Assembly (NCBI GenBank): GCA_010645155.1
Contig: JAAGOF010000041.1
Coordinates: forward strand, 974,097-1,038,096
Reading direction: 5' to 3'
DNA length: 64,000 nt
Origin: Tigriopus japonicus
Taxonomy: Eukaryota; Arthropoda; Copepoda; Harpacticoida; Harpacticidae
Both the position numbers and the translations under genes were made by a program. Position 1 is the first letter of the stretch. Each line of letters starts with the position of its first letter. Positions 11,681 to 22,700 of this stretch are shown one piece after another. The notes under the pieces are model-generated. The model did not search any database. It was not told the origin of the DNA and saw only the letters and a list, made by a program, of their open reading frames with translations.

Positions 11681-13255
11681 AAGGAGTACTGATGCGAACA
11701 AATTGGCCATTTATTTGTTTGTTTGAGTTTCTAAAATACTTGTTTGTTTAGGGTTAATTTGTATCATTTCCAAATAAAAGCAGTGTTGCCACCAAGATTT
11801 GTGTTAATTTGTAAAAGCAAGTGTCTGACGATCATTTTCGCGAAAATAATAATTCTGCTGAAAGGATTTATTGGTCGAAGAAGCATATTCCAAACAATTG
11901 TAAGACTTAGTTTTGATCTTCGCAAGATTTTAAGAACTGAGCTTGCTATTGACCTTTTTCCACTCATAAGGCGTGTACCTTTTGGCAGCCCTGTTTTTCT
12001 GGGAGACCAGAACAATCAATGTATGATAACTTCTTTTTCCGATTTCTTTGTTTTTTATTTCTTATTTGTAATTGTTTGGTACGCTGTTGTTTCTTTGTAT
12101 TTGTTTGTTCTTTGTTATTTTTGTTTGTTCCCTATCAAGTAGTAAGGAGACTTTTTTGATGTTTCTTGCTGATCTTGGAAAAAACGAAATTACTATCTGC
12201 GTAGCCCCGTGAAAGCTAAATGTTAGAGTTATACTTAAATGCTATTTGTCCTCCAAAAGAATTAAAATTCAGGAGATCTTGACAAATTTTGAATCAACCA
12301 ACATTTTGGCAATCCGGTTAGTGGACAAAATACGACTTTTTCAACTTGTTGGAATGATCATTTCGAGACGTTAATAAAATTTGTCAACAAGTCAATAAAG
12401 TGTCAACGTTGGGATGTGCCAAAATGAAATTTGCGTTGAAGCTCTCCTAAATTTTGGTTTTCAACTGATTAGTTTCCTATTAAAATCTCAAAATCAAAAG
12501 TGAATTATAAGTATTGTTTCATTAACTCAAAAGACCACACACAATCAATATTAAATTCAGAACAAACATAAAAATAGGCAAAGCCAAATAGATTGCAAAC
12601 ATAATGCACCTCCAAAAGTTTATCAAAAAAGCGTGAAATCCCTTTCAAGTTTTTTTTTATTTTTATTTTGCTGAGAGAATGAACACACAAAGCCAAAAGT
12701 ATATTGTTCATGGTCCACTAGCTGTACTTTTCGGTTCTGATTGGAATAAGGACAAAAAAGAAGAAAAAAGGCTAAAAAGGGCCAAATTTTGTTTTGTTTC
12801 AACTAAAAATAGCAAGTAATTATTTTGATTTTACAGAATATTGCACTATCCGACCTGTATACTCGGTCAAACTAATAGGATTATCAATTTTTAGGATTTG
12901 AAGGGACCACTTATGCAAACGAGTAACCTCCACAGATATGGATAGATACGACATACTTAGCTGGACAAGTGTTTCATTTTGAAGGACAAATGACTGATTG
13001 CTGTTTCAGAATGTTCAGTCACAGCTGATGATCAAGTATATCCAAACAAGACTCTTGTATTATAGTGCAATCGTTTTTGGACAATTTGAGTCAGTTCTCT
13101 ACGGAAATCCAATGATTTTTCATGCGACCCTTTCCAATCTACAATTGGTAGTTGTCCTTCAAGCCATAGCAGTATGTTGTGTCTTTGGATATCTGTGGTA
13201 ACCTCACGTTCGACCACGCTAATGCCTTGGTAAAATAGTGGTCTATGGTCTAGAC
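11681..13255. other. intergenic or intronic DNA, no supported gene
   Basis: A 132-codon plus frame at 11744-12142 is hydrophobic and T-rich, and no domain was recognised in it. Remaining exons of gene A on the minus strand are expected downstream of 13547 and could lie here. A weak candidate after the acceptor at 13139 is discussed among the rejected items. Confidence 0.4.
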
Positions 13256-13503
13256 CAGGGGTCGGCAACCACTTTTGGGTCAAGGCCCACCGAATAGATT
13301 ACATGATGACAGGGGCCCGCCAAATAGACGTTGGTAGGTTCAGGGGCCCACAAATTAACGATCAACGAGCTTGGGCCCACAAGAACAGCATTATGGATGT
13401 CTTGCGGGCCCACTATTTTGGACTTTCCCCATAGCTCCTGGTCCCACCAAAGACCACCTTTGGGCCCACATGTGGGCTGCGACCCACCGGTTGCCTACCC
13501 CTG
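13256..13503. mobile_element. hAT-type MITE, copy 1, with target duplication
   Basis: 248 bp. The left end is CAGGGGTCGGCAACC and the right end is GGTTGCCTACCCCTG, a 15 bp inverted repeat with one or two mismatches. Flanking 8 bp are GTCTAGAC (13248-13255) and GTCTATAC (13504-13511), a 7/8 match and the length expected for hAT elements. The interior repeats GGGCCCAC and is GC-rich against its surroundings. A 248 bp copy in the opposite orientation is at 38572-38819 and a fragment lies near 59085-59172. It sits in gene A just beyond the last identified exon. Confidence 0.9.
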
Positions 13504-13546
13504 GTCTATACAAAGGAGAGATAGGAAATGATTTTGTGAAACCCAC

Positions 13547-13743
13547 TGCAAATTGTTTTAGCTCCAATGGACGATAATCCAGAATTTCGTCCACAAAATC
13601 TGGACCGCGCGTTTTTGGTGCCTGCGAAGTTTTCAGCCAACGGCAAGCTGAGGCAGTCCAACCCTTGTTTGTTGAATTCATTGCTCTTGAATTGATTTGG
13701 CCCACAACAAGCTGTAACCTTTAAACAGAGCAGTACGTAAAAA
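13547..13743 (-). CDS. gene A exon 8 (second CUB-like region)
   Basis: 197 bp from acceptor CATCTAG to donor GTGGGT. It reads RFYVLLCLKVTACCGPN, then DCLSLPLAENFAGT and SRFCGRNSGL, ending TIC. The phase fits exon 7, and the phase-1 end equals the gene B junction after VVC. The 2.9 kb of intron before it holds a MITE, a SINE piece and a LINE/LTR nest. The 5' boundary is less certain than the core; another acceptor at 13719 would shorten it. Confidence 0.65.
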
Positions 13744-16700
13744 CTAGATGAACAAGATTTGTTACATTGATAATAAATGGGACTAGTAAGGATGAGAATA
13801 TACCGAAGATGTTGCTCCAAGTCCAACACTGGCCGTTCCTACAAAAGAAAGGTGACATGTAGCTTATGCTCAAGTGTGAAATCTAGCCTTTGCGTCCTTT
13901 CAGGTGTGACTAAACAGGAACCACTGTACTTCAGGACGAATTTCAAAAATACACACTAGGTCCGATCACTGTACTAAAATGTGAGGTTTTTGCACCAAAT
14001 ATATTGTTCCGTTGAATTTCCATTGTACTAATCGGACCTAGTGTGTATTTTGAAAGTAATCCTGGCTTGAGCCATCCTTGGACTAAATCATCCTTGCTTC
14101 TTCGGAAAGAAGAAGCTAGGTTAGGGCAAAACAAAGCTACAAATGTTGGGCAGCATTACGCTCAGCTGTCGCCAAATGGACGATATTTCAAATTCAGCAA
14201 AGAAACACATTTAAAAATATGTCATAGTGGGACAAAATATGTCAAATTACCGGCTCGGAATATGCCGGAAATATACCAGATTTAAAGAAACGTAGTTTGT
14301 AAAAAAAACTCACCAATCTTAGCGCATTTCATGAATATTTTGTGAATTTTTGGAAACGTTCAAAGCGAGGTAACTAATTTTACCATCATTAATATTAAAT
14401 ATCTATGTTTTCGGCATCTGATTCTTACTGCCTTGATAATCTGCATTTAATTTTTCCCCAAAAACATTTACACCGCACCGTTGATTTTTTGTTTTATTTA
14501 CAGGTACAAAAAACAAACTTTCCTCAAATCTTGGCCAAGTTACTTAACCAAAAACAGTTCCATAATTCTGATTTCAGGAGTTATCTTAGTATCCAGTATG
14601 CTTATTTCCAACTTTGCTGTTCAAAAAACATACAAATAAACTAAAAATGATTTAATATAATTGACATGATTTCATCATAAATCTTGATTTTTCTTCTTCC
14701 TAAATTTAATGACGCTAGTATTCTTGTTGATGAGCCTGGCATTGATAGTCAGGATAATCAATTGGAGGATCTGGTAGTCACAGATAAAGATGTTTTTGAG
14801 GCCATCAAGAGCTTAAAGCTCTCGAGTTCTCCTGGAACTGATTGTTATGTACTAAAACGGGTACAACATGGGAAACCGAGAGAACAGTGGAAGACGTTTA
14901 TACTTGTAGAACAACGAAGGAAGAATGGATAACAACAGAAACTATACAAATGGTTTAAATAGGAAGGGGAACGCACGAGTCATAAAGGAGAGCAGACAGA
15001 AATATATCACACCTCCCCCAAATCAATTTTTCCCCTCAAACATTTGATTTGACTATTCATGTAGAAAGTTGGAACTTCCAACCATGACATTTTCAGGGCC
15101 CACACACAACCTACCATCCGATCTTGGGCGACTCACAATCCACCATCTGATCTTGGGCGATTCACGACCCACCAAACGATCCTTGGTGACGCATTGCCCG
15201 ACCAATTTAAGGGTAACCTCATCCGAACAACAACGGGAAAACTCGTCCGCACGACAGCGGGAAAACTCGTCTTGGGACGACGAAACAATTGCGCCTCCGA
15301 CTTCACCCAACGGCTCGACTGCACCCAACGGCTCGACTGCACCCAACGGCTCGACTGCACCCAACGGCTCGACTGCACCCAACGGCTCGACTTCACCCGA
15401 CGGCTTCTGGCTCAGGACCAGAGCCTCACGACGACAACGTAAAGTCCGGATTTCGTGCTCCAACAAGAGCAATCCATTGTAGAGTGCACAAATGACACTG
15501 TCATCTTGATACTTGGAGGTCTCATCCACACACTGGACCTCTATGTGGGCGTCTCCATAAGCCTCACATTGGGCTTCCACGGCTTGGAGTTCGGTCTCCA
15601 GGGCGGAGATTTCCCACAACTCAATGGACGACACGCCCATGGAACAAAGCCCCTCCACACAAAACTTGAGGGCTTCAAGGGCTCGACACGCCCGCAACCG
15701 GAGCTCATCTCGTCTCCTCTTTAACACTGACAGAGGGACACGCTCGACGTTTGGATCCACCTCCATCCTTGATCCACCACACAATTACGACGTCCTCGGA
15801 ATCCCAACGGTTCAATCACATCCGACAACACTTGGATGTTTCCGCCGACTGCGCCATGTTATGTACTAAATCGGGTACAACATGGGAAACCGGGAGAACA
15901 GTGGAAGACGTTTATACTTGTAGAACAACGAAGGAAGAATGGATAACAACAGAAACTATACAAACGGTTTAAATAGGAAGGGGAACGCACAACGAGTCAT
16001 AAAGGAGAGCAGACAGAAATATATCACACTGATGGTGTGACATCTCAGTTTCTGATGAAATGTTCACAGATTCTTGCCCCTGTTTTCTCCTATTTGATGC
16101 GTTGCATTTTAGATCAGGGCAAGTTTCCCTCCTCTCTAAAAGTAGCTCATGTCGTTCCAATTTTTAAGGGCGGAGATAAGTCACATCCTAGTAATTATAG
16201 GCCCATTTCTCTGACCTCCAGCGTTGCAAAGGTGTTTGAGAAGATTATGAAGTCCAAGCTTGTAGATTAATTGGAAGTCCAGGATTTAATTCCTTCTGGA
16301 CAGCATGGGTTTCGAGCTCATTTTAGTACAGTAACCCAATTGGTTGATCATATTAAACAGATTATTGACAGGCTTGAAAGTCCCTGACTTTGCCAAGGCC
16401 TTTGATAAGGTATTTATTAGATAGATGAGTCTTTTGCTCGATCAACTCAAGTGAGAGATGTCCCAGGTTCGATTCTCCTCCCCGATCTTTCTAGGAATGT
16501 CATCTTTTAAAATGATACTCGTCTCACATAGGCGCTAATCTTCCTAGGTAGGAATCTAAGATCTTGTTCACGACAGATTTAGTGGTGGTCAGGAGATGGT
16601 TATTTTTTTTAATTAAAAACTGATCTCAAAGCCTGGATTTGGACAGAGCCATTGGTACAAATCATATCACAATGTTCTCATGTATGTTTCTAAAGCTATT

Positions 16701-19700
16701 TTGATTAAACTGATCAAAAGGATGTATGACACGAACCTGAAACATCAAAATCCGTTCCTAAAACCGTTGTCCAACAAATCCTGAAAATTTCATTTGAATA
16801 ATTTGAAGTTCGAAATAAAATATGAATTAAACTCACCGACACGCATTTTGGTTTTGACGGACGCACATGACTTGATTTTGATTGGCCAAATGTCCGTTGC
16901 CAAAATTGAAGGTTTGAACAATGCCACTTCCAGAGGCACTAGTAAAGTATTGGGTACATCCGGTTGGAGCTAAATTTGGTGAATTGCAGGTATACTGAGT
17001 AACCTGAAAAATAGAAATGAAGCCACGAAAACGTTTTCATCCGATTGTGGTTTCCACTGGATTTTTGGAAGTGATTATTTCTTGATATGATCAAGAGGAC
17101 TTTTTAACACCGCTTCAGAATTTAAAATTCCTTCCAACAACAAAACGACTTGAATAATTTTCAATGAAAAATTCAATAAATAAAGTGTAATTGTCAAAAA
17201 GTTCTTGGAATCAAAGGTTTGATTACAAATGGCAAAACTACCATGCCAATTGTCATGTTAGAAGGCAATAGCGGTCTCTTACATGATTTTTTTGTAAACT
17301 GTGCTTCATTGTCTAGTGGTTCATTAAAGTTTTGTCAAAAAAAAACTTGTGCAAATTTGCAATCAAACAACTGGTGTCGGGATTTGATTTTTTAGTTCAG
17401 AGCAGAAGTTCCAGATGCTTAGCAATGCGCTAGCAAAAGTCAATCTATTCTAATTACTGCTGAGAGGCACATTTTTCAAATCCGAAGACTTCGAATAACA
17501 AATGAATGTGTATATGTGAGTTGAGCACCACTTCTACCCAATCAAAGGTCACGGAACAAATTTTCGTTTCCTAAAACTATTGACTTGTTTTGATCTCACC
17601 CGAATCTGGAAAGCTCTCATGTTAGCCATGGGACCAAATTGAAAAGACAAAGTGTTGCAGTTGCTATCTGCATCGACAAAAACTGAAACAAACCACACCG
17701 TTAAAATGCTTATTTTTCTTGAAAATAAAGTACTCAGATCTAACCATGCTGGCCCGTGTTTATGCCACATATCACGGGTACTTGAGCACCAGATCCACTT
17801 GTCACTTGGAACCGATCCATGGTGCATTGACTGACTTCTGAATTAGCGATGGCTTTTACGGAATCGGTCGGTTGTCCATTAAATATTCCGGTAACAGGGG
17901 TTGCGTCTGTTGACGGGCCACTGATTTGGAACCTCTCGAAATCAAGGCGCAACTGAAAATCCGACAAAAATGGATTCTTTATCTAATTTTAGGGTCTTAC
18001 ATGTCAAGGTATTGAAGGAAGTGTCAAATCACTTTGTTTTGAAAGCTTGGTAAATATAAAAAAGTCATTTATTTCCTTAGATTTCTTACCTACTGAATGC
18101 CGGACGATTGAAAACGCAGAGGGAAAACAATACAATAAACCGGCTTATGATAAATTTCCACGGGTTGAATTATTTTGACTCCACGTGTTCAACTTGTCAC
18201 GCGCGACATCCATATTTTTTTTAATCTATATTTTTCTAAGGTATATTTGACAAAATGGCCTCGAAGAGACCAATCTCATAGTGACCATTGCTTGATTTTC
18301 CATGAATAAAAAGTCAAAAGTTCTCGGATTAACATAAAAGTATCACATCAAGAAAAAAAAATAGGCATATACAGGGTGTCCCGTATTGTCTTATACACTT
18401 TTTAAACCGTTTAAAAATGCGATTTAAAGTGCTCAAATCGAAAAAAAAGATTGATCGAGGTTTAGTGGGACGCCAGCTTTAATTTGCGGTGCTTACGACA
18501 GCTGTACCTTGAAAACAGTGGCCACTACGTCCAAAAATGTCAGAACTTCGAGAAAGGATCCACGCGCGGATCGTCGCCGGCGACAGGCCCGCCGACATCG
18601 CCTGCCGCTTCGACGTCACCAGGGCCACCGTCTACAACGTGAAGAAGCTGTTCAACGCCACCTACCGCCAGCGCCACCGCAATATATAATGCGATGGTGG
18701 CCGGTGTGTGGGTGGATCAAGGCCTACCTGGGCTGAGACGCTTGGAGAAGCCCCCGGTGGCGTTGAACATCTTCTTTACGTTATAGACGGTGGTCCTGGT
18801 GATGTCGAAGCAACGGGCGATGTCGGCGGGCCTCTCGCCGGCTACGATCCGTGCGTGGATCCTTTCTCAAAGTTTTGACATATTTTCGAGAAAATATTTA
18901 TTTTTTCCTTGAAACAGCCAAAATATTTATAAAATCGCGGAGAAACGGATTAATATTCTTAGAATAATTCAAATTTAAAAAAAATGTTTCCGGGCCCCAG
19001 TCATTACGCTTGAAATAAGGTTTGCTTAGCCCCTGAGGTGTGGTTGCAATCACAAAATTTTCAGAGAGGAAATAGTGGGCCTGACACGCCTAACTTTTTT
19101 AAGACAATTGTTCAGCAAGTTTCTCTCCTTGTACAGTAACACCAACAATTCTCTGAACAGTCCATACTGTATTCGTTTGTTTGGCCAAGACGTGCAAATA
19201 ATCTTATGAAATATAACGTTTTTGCACAGAACCTGTTCTATTCGGCAACTGCAACTTGTTCTCCAAAAAGTTCGGTATGTCCACCTGTGGTTGTAATTAG
19301 TGCTTTAGTTATAATCACTTGAGAGTGTTATTGTTTTTTTAAAAGAGTTTATTTACTTAGGCACAAACCCAGAAAGGGACCCATAACCACAAGTCACTAG
19401 TGTGAACAAATCCGTACAAAGTTATTTTTAACTATTTATAACTATACACTATTTATGACATTATATACTCATCTGATGTATCCATGAGAAAAGATATCTC
19501 GCAATAAAGATTATTATTATGATTACTTATTTGATTAATGTTGAATGAAATGAATCAAACATATTCTAAGGGCTGTAACAGACGTTTCTGAGAACCTGAG
19601 AAAGTGTTTCATTCATGTAAAATTCTCAAAACCAATTGCCTCTCTCTTTGCCTCTTTTGAAATTTTTTATCGTGCAGGTTTTTGAATGATAACAAGAGAT

Positions 19701-22700
19701 GGCGGTGTAAAAACAGAAATGGCTATGGCTCTCCCCCTTCCAAGACATTTATATAATATTATTGGAACTATGCTGGCCTAAATGTTCTACAAGCTGTTGA
19801 CCCCTTTAAGACCCACATTCAGTTGAGAAATAAAACAAGAATGATTTTTCTATGTCCTACCTTTTGGCATATTTAGTAGGTAAGATTTCAAGGATTATTT
19901 GATTATTTACGGATCAAACGTGCTCACCTCACCATAACGCATTAAAATACCAAACAAGAAAAGTGAAACCGCACAACTTACCTGACAAATATTGTTGTCA
20001 GCGGGACAGATTCTTGCTGAACATTCACCCATTCCATTTCCAATATTGGTGTCCGTAAAAACAGTCAAATTTTCAGACGATGATGCTCCACACGAGATGG
20101 TAACTACAAGGAAATATTCATAATGATACCCTTGAGAAGCAAGCAGTTGTCCATAACGCTTTAGCTCTGCATTTGGACTCAGCTACCCCAAAATTAATTA
20201 CGACAAAGAAAAGTCCATTTTATGGGAATTATTAAGCGCATCTAAAAAATGTATTTTGTTTAACATGTTCAAAAACTGTTTCGACTGCTATGCACCTTGG
20301 TGTTTTCTTTTTGTTAACTTAACATAACTAACTTAAAACAGACTCAAAGTCCACTGTCCAAAGACAGAGCCCATGAATGCTCTTGAAGACATACAGTATC
20401 AGATACCATTCATACTGTACCTTCTCTGAGTACTGTACAGCCCTAACTTCTTGAGCCTCTACCAATACGAGAGCTCTCTCATTCCTGTGATGTTCCTAGT
20501 GAAACATCTTTGGACCTGCTCGACCTTTTGCAAACCTGCTGAACTCATTGGAGCCCAAATGGGTGGCATATTCAAGATGCGGCTGAACAATCGACTTATA
20601 CAGAGTTAGCATCGTAATACTATCTCTGGACTTGAAAGTGCGATAGATCCAGCCACATGTTTGAAATGCCTTCCCCACTTTCAACTGGATATGTTCATCA
20701 AACTTTCCATCATCTTGGACGACAGCTCCCAAATCCCTCATGGACGATACCTGCTCAATATCACAACCTCGATTGTCTTTGAGCGGAACATTTAATTTTG
20801 ACGCCCCATACGTCATTGTGCGGAATTTCATCCCGTTCAATGCCATATTACTCTGACCAACCCAAGAGTAGATTTTCTCCAAGTCCTCAACTAAATATTT
20901 TGAGTCCTGCCCATTCCTTCCACAAACTAATTTTGTGTCATCAGCATATGAAGAAATACTGGCTTTTGTTCTAAACTTCTGGAGAGGACCAATAAAGAGA
21001 ATAAACAGGAGCGGACCTAAAAATGAACCTTGCGGAACACCTGACTTGATGCCGCTAAAAGACCCTTCAACTTTAACTATCTGCTTCCTTTCGCTTATAA
21101 AACTATCAATCCAAGTCAGAACCTTACCCTGGACCCCAAACTCTTTGACTTGATTATGCAAAAGACCATGATCTACCTTATCAAAGGCCTTAGCAAAGTC
21201 AAGATTAAAAAAAGCGGCCGAAGATATCTGATTTTGAAGGCAAAATACCTGTATATTATTTGCACAGATAACGTCAAGATAATTAAGAAAGCAACTAAAT
21301 CAAATACAACCAAATATTGAAATGGAAAAAAAAATATTTGTGCTTTTTTTCGGTAAATTTTCTAAAATTTTTTTGGTAGTTGTTTCATCTTGTATGCAGA
21401 TTTTGCAAGACGTTAATTTACGTTAAAAATAGAATGCTTTTAATATCCAACACTAAAAAATGAAATTAAGTTCTTTTTCAAAGCCTTGTATGTACTTTGT
21501 TTGTTTTTTATGTTTTGTACAATATTTGGTGAAGCTTTCAACTTCCAAGTTCCAGTTTGTTTCCGACAGGAGCTGCAATTTTCTCCCAAAATTTCCCGAG
21601 TTATTTTCTGTTGTAACCGTCAAAATAATTTGCAAGGCAAAGCTGACCAAAAGTTTATTTCTCATGCGCATTTTAATATTTTGGTGTCATCATCAATCTT
21701 AAAAGTTTTGAGAAGGGAATAAAGTAGGAATAATCCACATTTTTTTCCTTTTAGCTCCTTTAAGTGTGGGATAGTTTTTCAAATTTGTTGATTTTCTTCA
21801 AAAATCCGGTTTTGTTGAAAAAAAAAAAAAAAAGAACAATGAATTTACTGAATTCATGCGTGTTCTTTAAACAATTGATTAAAAAATCGGTGAATTTCCT
21901 TCAAGTGTGAAAGCAAATGTCCCAATATTTAAAAACAACTCAATTACGTTCTTCTGCAAATGAGACCTGGCTTGTATTTAGTAGACGTCGTATTTCAATT
22001 TTCAGCTCAATCGAATGGCGGAGTGAAAAGTTGTGCCTTCTTAAACTTAAGTACTGAAGAGAGCATAGAATGAATGAACTCGCCCTTTTGTGGTAAAGCG
22101 ATTACCACAAAAGTGCTACTTCATTCGTTCTCGGTAGGATTATCATTGAACTTTGAGTGAGCATAACATTTGACTCCGACGTTCCATTAAGCTGAAAATT
22201 GAAATACATATTCAAGTCAATATAGGCAAAGTCTCATTTGCAGAAGAACGTAATTGAATTGTTCCTACAGGAAATCATATCATGATTCCTCTCGTTAGCC
22301 TCCCAGTCTAGTGAAATTCAGTGGTTCTTGGTATAACCCAATGATTTCGTTTCAAAACCATTACTATTTTTCCCCGACTTGACCAACAGAGGAACGAACC
22401 CCTGATTCAAAAATGGGAACAAACTAACTTTGTTTTGATAGAGCCATCACGTATCTAGACAATCAAAAGGCATAAATTCGAATGCTTCAAAGCCTTGAGC
22501 ACTACAAAGATGACTAGGAACTTCAGCACAACTTACATGAACAGCAAACCCCAAAACCATTGGCGCATGAGCCTATGGATGCTCCATTTCGGTTATTGCA
22601 CTCCTGGTCTGTATAACAAATTCCTGATCCTGTTCCAGTTCCATTGCAAGCCTCATTGGGGAATCTGAAAACAAGGATCAAAGCAGTTCTCTTACCTATT

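Noticed and set aside
11744..12142. 132-codon plus-strand open frame
   Set aside because: T-rich and hydrophobic with no domain, no splice context and no homologous copy; consistent with chance.
13032..13138. Possible gene A exon 9 after the acceptor at 13139 (reads SHEKSLDFRREL)
   Set aside because: The phase fits and the distance without the MITE would be short, but the PF-x(n)-FVTD pattern is not clear and no good donor or terminal motif follows.
13802..13838. Possible short gene A exon after the acceptor TTTTGTAG at 13839 (reads NGQCWTWSNIF)
   Set aside because: It fits the phase of exon 7 but cannot be joined in phase to the DCLSLPLAENF exon; the acceptor at 13744 joins both sides cleanly.
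15069..15482. Plus-strand open frames across the LTR element's interior
   Set aside because: PBS, polypurine tract and the longer gag-like frame all show the element is on the minus strand; the plus frames are shadows of the 18 bp repeat.
18509..18736. 75-codon arginine-rich plus frame in the GC-rich island
   Set aside because: It is out of frame with the mariner N-terminus starting at 18537, which gives the recognisable helix-turn-helix.
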